Assembly: GCF_910592395.1 (NCBI RefSeq)
Contig: NC_088308.1
Span: forward strand, 7,453,001-7,517,000
Length of the DNA: 64,000 nucleotides
Direction of reading: 5' to 3'
Origin: Lineus longissimus
Lineage: Eukaryota; Nemertea; Pilidiophora; Heteronemertea; Lineidae
Shown here in pieces: positions 1 to 11,446 of this stretch. Every line of letters starts with the position of its first letter. Position 1 is the stretch's first letter. Made by a program: the position numbers and the translations under genes. The notes below the pieces were generated by a model that ran no database searches, was not told the origin of the DNA, and saw nothing but the letters and a program-made list of their open reading frames with translations.

Positions 1-685
1 TGGTACAGATACACTATTTCAAAGAGAGCTTTTCCCCTCTTAAAGTACTATTGTCTGTTCAGTTCATTGCAATACCGCAGTCAAGGTTGTCGAGTTCTAA
101 CCGCGAAATTAGGCTACTGTACTTAGAATTGGCCGTGCAAGAGATTTTAACAGTAGTGTTGTGTTTTATATGCACTTCACAAAGACAGTCATGTGTCGAG
201 CTTTAAATAACGGAAAGATATTTTAAACCAATTCTATTCCCATGGAAACATTGTTGTATTGGTATTCATATTGCGGGACACGTAAACCGAAGCTCATCTT
301 CAACCTGGCGTCATACATGACTAAGCCGCTTCACCCCAGGGTGAAGAGAGCACTTCTTAAATTTCATCAAACTCCATTTTATCGCCATGCAACACTTGAA
401 TGCGGGCTATAGTTTGGTTACGATAACCATGATTACTCGGTGAAAGCCTATATAAGGTCTTGTGTTTGGTTATCCAACCATGATGGCACATGCAAAGTGG
501 CGCAAAAAAGCTGTAAACTGAGAAAAAAGGGATGGGAGGGTAATATGACCAGCAGCTTCAAAAATTGCGCCAGGGTGAGGGATTGTCTCCCGAATAGTTC
601 GTTGAGGTATATACCAGTCCATACACATAACGTAAAACCCAACTAGGGCTGACCAGTTGCAGAAAGAGAAGAGTAGAATTTAGAA
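1..685. other. No recognised feature
   Basis: No ORF here has a recognisable domain. The only structure I see is a short perfect palindrome at 329-346, with arms CTTCACCC and GGGTGAAG around a 2-base centre, which is close to chance level. Confidence 0.5.
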
Positions 686-863
686 GTAGAATTTTGGCTA
701 GAACTTCAAATCCTAAAGCAATTCGAACTCTAATGCAAATTTCAAGGGTGGGAGTCGGTGAACCTTTCCAGAAAACAGCCTCACAGGTTTTAAGAGGCCA
801 TTCATTACATTTTGAAGAAGTTCTTACTGCTTTAGGATTTTAAGTTCGGGCCCAAAATGGTCG
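686..863. mobile_element. Fold-back (MITE-like) element, arms about 47 bp
   Basis: The left arm at 686-731 and the reverse complement of the right arm at 814-863 align over about 47 bases at roughly 75-80% identity. The best block is GAACTTCAAATCCTAAAGCA (701-720) against TGCTTTAGGATTTTAAGTTC (828-847), with 19 of 20 bases pairing. Outside it the arms continue with ATTTTGG on both sides, and inside with GAACT. The roughly 80 bases between the arms show no coding capacity. This is the architecture of a small non-autonomous inverted-repeat element. I see no target-site duplication and found no second copy, so the element class is unassigned. Confidence 0.6.
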
Positions 864-1170
864 TGGCACCCATGGTCAACCCTTAAACAAGTCTCGGACA
901 CGATTTGACTCCAGTTCGGTCATTCCTCTGTTACCCCACGCCGGAATCGGTTGTTGTGACATACATACATGTATGAAACGATACGAAACAGCACGAAATG
1001 AACGTTATTCTGCATCTCCTCGCCGACCACGCCACTTTGCCGTGTTCCTTGCTGACCGTTGACAGCAAGCCAATCACCTCGCCTTAACGATGACTAATCC
1101 TAAGACATCTGTCATGGGAGGTGGTTGATGCCGCGGTCTTAGAGGAAACTCAATTAATATAATACTGGGA
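864..1170. other. Spacer with one small hairpin
   Basis: No gene is recognised. It contains one TACATGTA (966-973) and a perfect 7-bp hairpin, CTTGCTG (1048-1054) with CAGCAAG (1063-1069). Confidence 0.45.
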
Positions 1171-1868
1171 TTTGTTAATGGTGCGGTTAACAAAACAGTT
1201 CGTTGTGGTGCAGCTCGTTTTCACGTGTTCTCGTAAATGACATAGTTAACAACAATGCAGTCTATTGTGTTGAGCTTTTTGTAGCTGTCATCGCGTGTTT
1301 TCGTAAATGGCACGGATAACAACAAAGTAGTCTATTGTGTTGAGCGTTTTGTAGCTGTCATCGCGTGTTCTCGTAAATTGCATGGTTAACAACAATGCAG
1401 TCTATTGTGTTGAGCGTTTTGTAGCTGTCATCGCGTGTTTTCGTAAATGGCACGGATAACAACAAAGTAGTCTATTGTGTTGAGCTTTTTGTAGCTGTCA
1501 TCGCGTGTTCTCGTAAATTGCATGGTTAACAACAATGCAGTCTATTGTGTTGAGCGTTTTGTAGCTGTCATCGCGTGTTCTCGTAAATTGCATAGTTAAC
1601 AACAAAGTAGTCTATTGTGTTGAGCTTTTTGTAGCTGTCATCGCGTGTTCTCGTAAATTGCATGGTTAACAACAATGCAGTCTATTGTGTTGAGCGTTTT
1701 GTAGCTGTCATCGCGTGTTTTCGTAAATGGCACGGATAACAACAAAGTAGTCTATTGTGTTGAGCTTTTTGTAGCTGTCATCGCGTGTTCTCGTAAATTG
1801 CATGGTTAACAACAATGCAGTCTATTGTGTTGAGCTTTTTGTAGCTGTCATCACGTATTCTTGAAACT
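1171..1868. repeat. 70-bp tandem satellite, about 10 copies, 140-bp higher-order pattern
   Basis: Units starting TCTATTGTGTTGAGC recur exactly every 70 bases at 1261, 1331, 1401, 1471, 1541, 1611, 1681, 1751 and 1821. More degenerate copies precede 1261 and the last unit decays after about 1860. Two subtypes alternate. One ends GGCACGGATAACAACAAAGTAG-like; the other ends TTGCATGGTTAAC then AACAATGCAG. The order is A B A B (hybrid) B A B, so the true repeat is a 140-bp dimer. The unit at 1541 is a hybrid, with subtype-B middle and subtype-A end, as expected from unequal exchange or gene conversion. Internal copies are nearly identical, so the array was homogenised recently. No ORF is maintained through the units. 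Confidence 0.95.
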
Positions 1869-1922
1869 ACCTAATAGACCATGCACACAACCAGGAATCA
1901 GGAAACATCAATACTTTCTTAT

Positions 1923-2018
1923 GAGAAAGCGACATTTTATTGTGAGTGGCCTTGCTGAGGAAGAATTGGCGAGAAAACGACATTTCCTTTCGAATGGCCT
2001 CGTTTTGGAAGAATTGGC
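1923..2018 (+). repeat. 48-bp direct repeat, two copies, in-frame 16-residue period
   Basis: GAGAAAGCGACATTTT at 1923 and GAGAAAACGACATTTC at 1971 begin two 48-base copies, each ending in GAAGAATTGGCG. The period is a multiple of three, so the plus-strand reading frame shows two 16-residue units of the form RKRHF...GL..EELA. The surrounding ORF has about 65 codons, has no convincing start and directly abuts the satellite. I treat it as a tandem repeat rather than a gene, although the preserved frame is noted. Confidence 0.75.
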
Positions 2019-2081
2019 GGGGAACCTAGTGAATTGTCTCAGACTCTCATTTAGATGACTGATTGTGACAGGATGATTGTG

Positions 2082-2130
2082 ACTGATGCTGGACACCATA
2101 GATGAGTCTGGTATCCATTACAGCATCAGT
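2082..2130. repeat. 49-base interrupted stem-loop
   Basis: ACTGATGCTG (2082-2091) is perfectly complementary to CAGCATCAGT (2121-2130). Inside it, GACACCA pairs with TGGTATC through one G-U type pair. It sits just after tandem GATGATTGTGACTG-like words and may be a remnant of an inverted-repeat element. Confidence 0.5.
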
Positions 2131-5100
2131 GGGAGTCCGCGCCTGATGTAGCAGTTAGTGGATCAAAGAGGGACGCCTGAGAGACGCCCTGCAGCGTCCA
2201 GCGTCTTCTCATCTAAGAGGAACGCTTGATGACACAGCTGTGACATCTTACAAAGCTTTGTGATTCATTACATAAAGAATATTTATAACTTAGCTGTTTT
2301 TGTAAATGGTCTAAAGCGTGATATAAAGTTGTAAGCTACGTGTTTCATTTTTGAGAATGAGGTTGGTCGCGATCGGAGGCCATATATATTTTAAGTAATC
2401 GACTCCGCAAGTAACACAAGTAATTGACTCCTAATAACGTCTATGATGCGAGAAAATAACAAAACATGGTGTGTGAACAATTTTGGGTGGAAAAAGTAGG
2501 GCCGGTGTGTATAACGAATGAACCGCAGACCAAAACATTTTTGAAAGTTCATGAAAGTGAAATTGAAATTGAATTTGACATTTTTTAAATTTGTTTAAAT
2601 ACGGGACCCATCGAAAGTGAATCTTATGTGGTTATCAATAATTAAGTATAATAATAATAAAGTTAACTAAACTAAAACAGAAATAAAGTTAAACAAGGAG
2701 AACATAATTCAGTGTGTTCTAGTGGAGGCAAATGACGTCCCTGGCGCCCTCGACTGAAATCCGCAGATCTTTTGTTCTTCTGATTGATCGAGAACTTTTA
2801 CCTTGTTCTTAGGCCTAGATATGAGTATTACCTTTATCTAGCACCAAGAACCAAATACCACAAGATACTCACCTTTTTAAGTGTCTCCCACCTCCTCTTG
2901 CGAGACAGTCACATCATCTACTAGTCCGAGTTTACTGAAGTTAATCCCAACTCGTGTATCCTCCGTTCCAACGGCTTCCTGATGAAGAAAAAATAGAAAT
3001 AACATAAGAGCATAAGAGCATAAGAACATGTGCTCATTCTAATGAGAGACAGGAACCTACAAACAATGATAAGATTCACCACTCCAATTTAAATATTTAC
3101 TGACGTGATAGAGCAGGAATCCTCAAGAGGAATTGACTTTAATAGTTTCACTGACTCACGTTCGCTGAGACTCTTACGCGCAATCAACGGCCGAGAAAAT
3201 CAAATTGTTGGGGAGAATTTCATGGGCCGTGATGTGAAGTGAGTTGATAAAGAGACGAGGCAATTGAGTTTTATCACCTCTCGCGTTTAATCCATTGGAT
3301 GTCCCCAGGGTGTTCTTGCTGATGAGATCACTTGTAATAGGAATATTTATCTCTTGCTCGCTTCTTGATCCGATGAGGCGATGACTCTATGGTCTGTCCG
3401 GATGGAGAGCGTATTGTGATATAGCGCTACGTTCTTTCTTGTGTCTGGTCTATAGCTTATTGTTATACAGCCAAGATTGCGGTGTCATTTTCCGAAGCTG
3501 GGGATGAGAGCTTTCTTATAAAGGCCACGACAATTGCCGCTGAGGACCTGGTAGAAAGAACCGCAAGTGATTGGCTCCGGAACACAATGCATGAATGACG
3601 GTGATCTCCGCCAGATGTTGATTGGTTTCATTTCGCGGGAAGTAGCTTACTTTTCATGAATTCCCAGCAAAAAGCTGCAATAAGTGCTTCAAGTACAGAC
3701 ATGGTCAATGAAAAATACACACCTACACTCGTTGAAATATCTCAATATTAGAAGAAGACATGGTGAAAACCGTAATCATAATTCTCTGCAACGTGATATA
3801 CATGTACATTTTACTCAGTATAAAGGGGGATAAGCCACGTTGACCAGGATTGTCCATGTTTTGAAAAATAATGATATAAAACTCCATTTTAGTGCCCATA
3901 CAAGTAAGCTTCCAATATCATTAATGGCAGAAATGTATAGTATATACATTGTATGGTTCCCAGGGTCGGATTGTTTCCAGCGGTTGAACTCGAAGCACTG
4001 CCGGTAAAAATTGTTGTTTACCCGTCTTCATGTTCGGTATAAAAACGACAATGTGACGAGATGGGGAGACCGTGAGTAAATGGAACGTCAGCGTAAATAG
4101 TACATTGCTTCTGGGGACAGTTTTAAGCCAGGGCTACTTGGTGTGTTTGCAATCTTTACTAAAAGAATGATCGATGAAATAAAAAAATTAAAATTCGCTT
4201 CCTTGGGGGAGGCAGTACTTGATTTTAAGGACGATGACATATAACACACCGAGAAATGTAAACGCAAATACTGTATTATTTCCCGAAGGTACAATGAGGA
4301 ACTTAGAAGAATATTCCATGTACTTAACGTAAACAGGAATTAACCTTACCACACACATTTATATGTATTGTTGATCGTGAAGATTCAGCGAATGATTCAA
4401 AAACTACAATGTCAGGATTGAGTACGAATACGGGTTTGTCACTGGCACAGTGATCGTCGTTTTTCTTAGTGTGTTTCCATCTTAAGCCGCGTGTCAGTCC
4501 CAAACATATTTCTCTCGTTCGTATCGTGGTAGAGTCTACCATGGTGACTATGGACAAGCGCGTCCCAAGCACCCCGCTATATAGACAGCAAGAACACTCC
4601 AATGGTTACGTCCTTCGTTATCTAGGGTGAATAAATGCACATTATAATGCTGCCGCTGTGTACAGTGGATGTTGAAATACCCTGCATCAAAAAGAGCTCG
4701 GTACACAGTGGACTCGCATGGAGTATAATGCATCAGCCAAGTGTATTGCATCACATTTAAATGATTGCTTCCAAACTCCTCCCCACTTCTGTTAACAAGC
4801 TATAGATCGTGCACGGCTTGCAAAGAGATTCAGCCAGAATTCTACTGATTACTACCTCCCAGCGGGCGGAGCACTGCGCATGAGAATGGTACATTATATC
4901 AACGGGCAAGTCCCGTAATAAGTCTCCGGTGTTGTACCGATTGTGAGCAGGGCAAATAGGGGCCCGAGAGTAATTTGAACATATGATCGGACGCAATTGG
5001 ATTGGCGACGTTGGGTACATGGCAATGGTGAGATATTCAGGATGAATAATGACTCTTTTGGGTAAGCGCAAAAACAACAATGCATGCACCATTGTGTTCT

Positions 5101-5869
5101 TCTCATCACTGTTCGCCTTTTTTTGTACATGCAGCTTTGTTTCAAAACTTTCATCCGCCCACAGCAGGTCTTTGTTTGGTTTCAAAAATACACTCGATCA
5201 AATATCTGTGTGCGTAGATTTCAGGAGCGATCCAATGGCATGCTATGGAAGGATAGAAACTCAGCAGTAATTTTTAGCATTAGATTAATTTTGCTATTTG
5301 GATAAAAGTTCAATATCAACTTGAGTATCGGCCAATACGGGATACATTTATCATGAAGCGGTTCTCACCATGTTACCTATAACAGAAGCTCAAGGATGTA
5401 ACCGAAGAAACCCTCGCTAATTGAAAGACAGGTTTGATCGGATTCAGGTTATGATGGTGCTTTTTCATCATCAAGGAATGCCGCTGTGCATCCAGTTGAT
5501 TTCATATATTTCATATTCTCATGTACAAGCTGATGAACCATAGACAGTCATCCTTGCAGCATTTGTAACAGAAATTGGGATAATGAATTTTGATCCAGTT
5601 TCCAATGCTATTTTCCTCATCACCCAGCGACGGAATGTAGCAATATGAAGTAGCTTTTCATCTCCCAACACTTCAGGCTGAAGCATTCGACTGGAGAGGC
5701 TAAGCAGATGGCATAATTCCTGAACAAATATCGCACGCGCTGCACGGGGTGTGAAAAAATCTTTCGACTTGAAGTCGGGGCATTAAAATCTCTCTTCAAT
5801 CTGAACCCATGTGCCTCCCATCCTCTGCTCACAGCGTAATCTACGTGCGGTTTTTGTATTTTTCCGTTC
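2131..5869. other. Long stretch without recognised genes
   Basis: Only minor simple repeats are seen: a (TAA)n/A-rich patch near 2648-2695 and three copies of an 8-base CATAAGAG-type unit near 3002-3026. A TACATGTA lies near 3793. The longest open frame is a 142-codon minus-strand ORF (4757-5185) with no motif I recognise and an overlapping 86-codon frame, so I do not call it a gene. Confidence 0.5.
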
Positions 5870-6215
5870 TCGTTGCCGCCCCCTCCCCCCGCCGTCATGG
5901 TATCTTCACTACAGATGTGATTTCGACGTGTAAATCCGCCACAAAATTCTCACAAAATCACCCTTCCCGGTGCATCAATGAATTTCTCCTTCTGCATTGT
6001 CAATTTTGTTTCCTTCTCCAAAGATTTCATTCGTTGTCCCATACTCAATCCAAACTCCCCTTATTTTCCCAATATTTCATTCTTTATCTATTCTTGCCTA
6101 TACTCTATCCAAACTCCCCTCAGATACTTTTACCAAAGACTTCAATCTTTTGCTCTCCCACACTCAATCCTAAAGTCTCCCCTTACTCAACCAACCAGCC
6201 CAACCAGCGCCCTCT
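5870..6215. repeat. Pyrimidine-rich strand-asymmetric tract with 60-bp repeats
   Basis: The plus strand is strongly C+T rich and poor in G for about 350 bases. Three diverged units begin ACTCAATCCAAACTCCCC-like at 6042, 6102 and 6162, a period of 59-60. CCAAAGATTTCATTC and CCAAAGACTTCAATC recur as flanking words. The 172-codon ORF spanning it (5809-6327) is explained by this composition, since few plus-strand stop codons can form; its translation is low in complexity. It is not evidence for a gene. Confidence 0.75.
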
Positions 6216-7012
6216 CCATCTTCGCATTCGCGGCATTATTTACATGGTCAATCTTGCCCATCTCGGTTTGTTTAACTTACCCAATCATCCGGAGCCCGGT
6301 CAGATGCAAATGAACAACATTGACTGATTAATGATACCAAAGTCAGGTTCTGCAACATTGGAGACAAGTTTTCATTAGGCATGGTTGGGAGATGGAGCGA
6401 GGGGAGGATGGGCTGGTGGCGCCGGGATGTGCCATGATTCAGATCAGCATTAGAGGAGATCACTTTAATTGCCTATAGCTTTGTCTCTGTCACGGCAGAC
6501 TTGGTAGTGCTTAACGTATCAGTCAATCTATTAACAGTAAACTCCGGACATTTTCGCAGATTTCACAAAATAACCCTAATTCGCGAGTGAACTTTTAATT
6601 GGCACAACCGACAAAAATTTCAAAAATCGGCCGAAATAAAAATCGGGAAAATTTTACCAACTTTCGAATAGCAAAAATAGAAATAATAGCAAGTAATAGA
6701 AATTATCACAACGCACGCAACTACAGTCTACACGCTCGTATTGCTGTTGACTAGAGTGGGCAACTGCACGCAACTTCGTATTTTTCTCGGCAGAGAATGA
6801 CGAGAAAGGAAAGGGTTCCGATATAAAATTCATTTTTTACAGAAAGCGACTGAGTGACAAATTTAAGGGTGAAATCGATTTCTCATGGAAAAAAAGTTCA
6901 GCAGTGTCTATTATGAAACTCGTCGTCTTGCTCTTTGCAGCGTGTAATACGGTAAAATATGCGGATTTTTTTAACATTTACTTCCCGGAGGGGTTAGACT
7001 TTTCTGAGGGTA
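6216..7012. other. No recognised feature
   Basis: A-rich words such as AAAATCGG and AAAAATAG recur at 6600-6700, without a clear period. No gene is recognised. Confidence 0.45.
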
Positions 7013-7067
7013 TTGATAAGGACAATAAAAAAGTATGAATTTCAAACTTTTTTTATGTCCTTATCAA
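7013..7067. repeat. Near-perfect hairpin, 22-23 bp arms
   Basis: The left arm (7013-7034, starting TTGATAAGGAC) is the reverse complement of the right arm (7045-7067, ending GTCCTTATCAA) apart from one inserted base. The loop is only about 10 bases. A hairpin this long is not expected by chance in 64 kb. The flanks just outside the arms show only weak further complementarity. It could be the core of a fold-back element or a transcribed hairpin. Confidence 0.85.
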
Positions 7068-9741
7068 GTTAGCTGAAATGGAAATTTATCATGTGCAGTT
7101 CACACAGCGGAAAGTACGAAATATATGTCCGGCGAAAATCTAGTCAATATAATACTTCGTATACACTAGTGACATCTTACTCGCAAGATCTCAGCTCAAA
7201 ATAGCATGGGAAGTTCGTTCATAGGACTGATTCGATCAGCTTCCCGAAGAAAAGAAAAATTGCGAGTGAATTTTATTCTCCCTTTCTTCTCGCACGACAG
7301 GCGCCTACCTTTGCCAGGGCATATCGGATCCTACCATTGCAACATAAACTAAGAAGCCACTGATGAAGCCCTAGCTCACAAATAATGACTGCCATCTACA
7401 CAGAACCCAAGCGACTACTACATCGACAATGGTATTGGTTTGCGTGTTTGTAATATTGACTTTACTTCCCCTGGTTGTCGGCAAACGATCCGATATAATT
7501 GAGACCTTGTCCGCGCGGATAATGAATCAATGTAGAATAATTGCCCCCTCTAACCTATGGTGTGGCTAGTCCTACTCATTACAGACTGGCGTGAGCAGTT
7601 CTACCGCCGCACGTTCCACTCAAGGCGATTTGTACTGAACCCTCTTGGATCTTAACATAATGACGTATAGCTTAATAATCTTCAATAATTCAGTGAAGTT
7701 TTTATTAAATTGACAGGTCTCAATAGTTTGGTTCAACAGCAACACGCACGGATAACGATTTACAAGTTGAGGGCGAGGCTAATCAAAGCTTGATATTACC
7801 GACCCCCATGAAACGCATTTCATGACGGGTCGCTAGGCCTTAGCCTCAAGGGCAAAGAAACGTATAAATACTAGTAACTATTTTCAGATCCAAGACAAAC
7901 GGATTAATTAGCAAACCGATATTAATAAAACGAGTATTATATCAAAACTAAACAAAGATACAGGAGCTTGGAAATCCTTTGCTATTTCCGTAATAATTGA
8001 ATTAAATGCCTCGCCATCTTGCTGAATAGCACTCCGGCTAAGCCCACGACTATGCAACAATAATCCTACAACTAATCGGCCTTTACACGAAAAACATCCC
8101 GTACATTTCTTCATCGTCGCTTAATTCACTTATATTGATGGCAATATCGACAGAGAATAAAACCTAATAGAGCGTAATTGCCATGTGGTTTGAGATTGAA
8201 AGATATCGACGAAAACCAGATAATACGCGAGATAATACGCCAATTAATTTTCTCTTAAATTAGCCATAAACTACCGGGGAATTAACATGGTTTGGAATTG
8301 GTAGATGAGACGTGCGGACAAGTCCGGGTTTATTGGCGTAGTCTTTTTATGTCGGAGATTGCGATGATGAAGTGAATATTATTTGACCTCATGCCCAGTT
8401 GTCATTGGTTTATTAAGTGAACATTGCTCACTGCTGGAAGACACGAGATTGGATATGAAACAATTTAACACTTTCGTGACAAGACGGCTCTCCAATATTT
8501 TTTGTCATTTCTTCTGTGTGCTGTCATTGGCAAGATTATTGATAGAGGAGGAGGAGGCTGCGTGTTTTTAATTTGGAATCTTCCTAAACAGTATATAATT
8601 TTTTGTGCAGCACAAGGAAATCTTAAATTAAGATCGAACTGATAAGGGAGCTGACTTACGCTGGTGATTTGGGAATAGGGGTGCGAAAGAGCTTTTGCCA
8701 AAGGAGACGGAAACACACCAATCTCAATCGTACAAATTTCTGTTCCTCGGTTGACCCAGATACACATATGACTGGTGTACTATTCCTCTTCATACGTCCT
8801 ATTGCAGATACACTGACGTAAAGGGGGACTACAGTATGTACATGTAGGCCTACATAATAATGTAAGCAGGAGCTAGGGGTTCAAACTCCATGGTAGTCAC
8901 CAGGCGCTAGTAGTGACTCCTATCGGTGATTTCGTGAAACTTAATCTGACCAACCCGACTCCTGCCTTTAGCCTCCCCTTTAACAGCTTAAGGCTTCTGT
9001 TAGACAGGAGGTGTAGAATATTTAAATGTTCGAGGATATAGAGCGTCCCATAGGGAACAGCGGATTCTATAAAATGTGCTTAATCCTTGCTATAATCCTT
9101 CAGAATGCAATTGGGCCAGAGACGATTTCCAGGGATACAGGGATACATTCTTTACTTCTACATCGGTCAAAGAAATATTCTCAAAGCATGCTAACCAAAC
9201 CATGGGGAAATTGAGCCTGCAGAGACAATAACAGCTCATACGCCATTAACCGAAGTCAGATTATTGGAATTCAGGTTAATACGTACATTGCAATAGGTTT
9301 AATTATGCATGGACTCCTCGTTCTTCTGGCGGCTAGCTAGTGTCTTTCGCTATATGCACAAGCACACTACTCTTTGGGCCAGACGTCCTTACCATTTGTC
9401 AATCCAGACAATTTTCTGACAGCCCTGTTATAGATCTGCTGCAGCAAGAAGTTACTGGACTATGCTGTGTGACACTACCATCGACTTCATCGGCATTTCT
9501 TAACTGGAAACAGACTTTTTAACGCGGATGCTGCATCTTTATGAAGAATTCATATGGCGACCATCCCATGTGGCATGACCAGTGTTTAATGCAAATCTTG
9601 CCGACATTGCTTCTATTTCCCTCAATCAAAGAAGCGGGGTCGCTGGGGATACGTTTTTGACATGGCGATGCCGTTCCTGCTTCAACAACGCTAACGTGAT
9701 GCATACCGTCACAAAGCCTCAAAATTGACGAAGTTTAAGCT
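7068..9741. other. Long stretch without recognised genes
   Basis: No domain-bearing ORF is seen. A short duplication of GATAATACGC occurs near 8219-8240, and one TACATGTA lies near 8838. Confidence 0.45.
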
Positions 9742-9975
9742 ACACTATTAAGAAGTAAAGCTTTCTGAGCTTTTCGAGAACCTTCAATGGTTTTCGACCA
9801 ACTCAAATATGATGCACCCGTAGACATGATAAGTTTTTCAGCGAAATAACGTTCAACATCTCAAAGACCATTTACCGAAAAACCTCTACGGCTCTCATAT
9901 TTGTGTTGGCCGGAAACCCCTTAAAGATGGTTTCCAATGAAAAAAAACAAACTTGCCAACTCTTGGTCCATGGTC
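9742..9975. mobile_element. FB-A fold-back element, copy 1
   Basis: The left end reads ACACTATTAAGAAGTAAAG, a variant of the family terminus ACACTCTTAGAAATAAAGG. The left arm carries CGACCAACTCAAATATGATG and the right arm the complementary version (GCCAACACAAATATGA when reverse-complemented, about 9893-9915), followed by GGAAACCCC and GGTTTCC. The inverted arms are about 50 bases and surround an AAAAACCTC-containing centre. The right boundary is approximate because the terminal motif has decayed. No coding capacity is seen. Confidence 0.7.
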
Positions 9976-10340
9976 ACTCAGGACGTAATCCTTTTTCACT
10001 GTGGATTAACAGAACATTGTCGTGAGCCCGCAGTATTTATCTGACAAATGGAGAAAGCTGCTATTATCTCTTAGCTACTTTGTAGCCATTGATTAAGAAG
10101 GTTTCAGCTTTAAAAATAACTAGGAAAAACTACGTGCGTTGCCCAAGGCCAAACACAACTTCCTGGCGTTAATCTTCAATCTATCGTGGTAACCGGGATA
10201 TAGAAAGTGGCCAGTGTTTTTGTTGCCGTATTGACAAGAATGGCATTAAGCCTCACATCCGGAGATGGTGACATCACAGCATAGATTACAGAAGTAACAG
10301 TTAATTCAAGGCAACCAAAAAACACTTCTCAAGTCAGTAA
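9976..10340. other. No recognised feature
   Basis: This stretch lies between an FB-A copy and the 5'-truncated LINE fragment. I looked for the upstream part of the reverse transcriptase and found none. Confidence 0.4.
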
Positions 10341-10630
10341 TGCATTACACTTAGGTTTTGTAGAGTTCCAGTTAGCCTCCTAACCGTTACCAAGAAGAAA
10401 AAGCTGAAGTGGTTCGGCCATGTCACGAGAGCCAAGGGAACACTAGCAAATATCATCTTGCAGAGCACAGTGGAGGGTAGCCGTCTGGCAATCATCGACG
10501 CGGCCGTCCAAAGAGAATTTGGATGGACGACGTGATGCACTGGACTGGAAGAATCGCCGTGAGGTGTTGCATTGTTAATAGCTCAGGGTCCCCCAATGGC
10601 CGCATCAAGTCATTCGCTAACCCATTCTAA
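10341..10630 (+). mobile_element. 5'-truncated LINE (non-LTR retrotransposon), ORF2 C-terminal relic
   Basis: The plus-strand frame through 10392 reads KKKKLKWFGHVTRAKGT, then ILQSTVEGSR. After about 11 extra bases near 10485-10495 the frame shifts to RRGRPKRIWMDDVMHWTG and runs to a stop at 10628-10630. The words KLKWFGHVTR, ILQ.TVEG.R and RRGRPK..W.DD are, from established knowledge, typical of the extreme C terminus of non-LTR retrotransposon reverse-transcriptase proteins in many invertebrates. These proteins copy element RNA into the genome at a nicked target. Upstream, PVSLLTV precedes the motif and the frame is closed near 10339. The catalytic core is absent, so this is a dead 3' fragment. 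I cannot assign the clade reliably. Confidence 0.85.
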
Positions 10631-11256
10631 ACTCGGCTTCCACACTTTACATGAGTAATCAGAGAACTCGTCTGTCATCGATAAATACACTAAAATTTCA
10701 ACCGCCAGCCGTAGCTAGCTAACATGTGACGTGTGCAAAGGATCGCCTGCAGCGCATCACCAGTCGTCATAAAGACACTTAACGACAAACTTTCCCCATG
10801 TTCCTTAATCATCTGAACAGTTATTGGATGTCACGGGGGAAGAAACTGCTTGTGCGCACCCCTGGGTCATTTAAATTGATTAACCGCGCTTGTACATTTA
10901 TCGCTTCAGCCAATAAAGGAAATCTCTAAATCTTCACAACATTAGTCAAGGAAGCGTGCGTGTTTGCAAATACCAGTTCGGTGTTTGTACGAGGGATTCG
11001 CATGTTTATGATGTTCACTCGCGCTAAATAGATGGATATAGTCCATTTGACAGCTGAATCGAATCTTCGCATTCCTTTTAGTTGTTGTAAACGCCTGGAA
11101 CCATGCCGCTTAGACACAATTTAAAAGACCACTGACAGACCCATGTAATGTACTTAGTGATTCTCATCATGGCACCATCATCCCTCATCACATGGACAAC
11201 TCTGAAAGAGACGTCAGTCTTCATGTTTGGCAAATCGCATTGTATTCCCTTCGTCG
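10631..11256. other. No recognised feature
   Basis: The first part may be 3' untranslated sequence of the LINE relic. I see no poly-A or simple-repeat tail that would mark its end. Confidence 0.4.
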
Positions 11257-11446
11257 AAACTCTCTTAAAATAGAGGTTTTGGAGCTTTCCAAAAACCCTT
11301 AAGTTTCTCGGCCAAGACAAATGTGCACCTCGTAGATTTTTGTTAGATTCTGGAAATTCACCCTTTTCCTGAAAAACCTCTACAAATACCTGGTACAAAA
11401 TTCTTCAAGGTGTTTTTTTTCAGAAGCTAAAAACCTTCAGAAGTGT
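11257..11446. mobile_element. FB-A fold-back element, copy 2
   Basis: The left end AAACTCTCTTAAAATAGAGG matches the family terminus. The left arm contains GGAGCTTTCCAAAAACCCTT and GGCCAAGACAAATGTGCACC. The right arm is the complement, with CAGAAGCTAAAAACC, and ends at AAGTGT (11441-11446), the complement of the ACACTT-type start. The total is about 190 bp with arms of about 55 bp. This is one of the better-delimited copies and, with copy 1, brackets the LINE relic. Confidence 0.75.

Noticed and set aside
2640-2760. AATAAAG words followed by TGGCGCCC, like the end of an LTR and a tRNA-Lys primer-binding site
   Set aside because: Only 8 bases match the tRNA end, no LTR start or second LTR was found, and there is no gag-pol sequence.
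4757-5185. 142-codon minus-strand ORF
   Set aside because: No domain, an overlapping shorter frame on the same strand, and length within what the window produces by chance.
5809-6327. 172-codon ORF
   Set aside because: Low-complexity translation of a pyrimidine-rich 60-bp repeat; stops are rare there for compositional reasons.
7355-7385. CTGATGAAGC, a possible hammerhead core
   Set aside because: No stem II followed by GAAA; simple word match.
8870-8900. GGGGTTCAAACTCC, a box-B-like word
   Set aside because: No box A at the right distance upstream and no cloverleaf; not called as tRNA or SINE.
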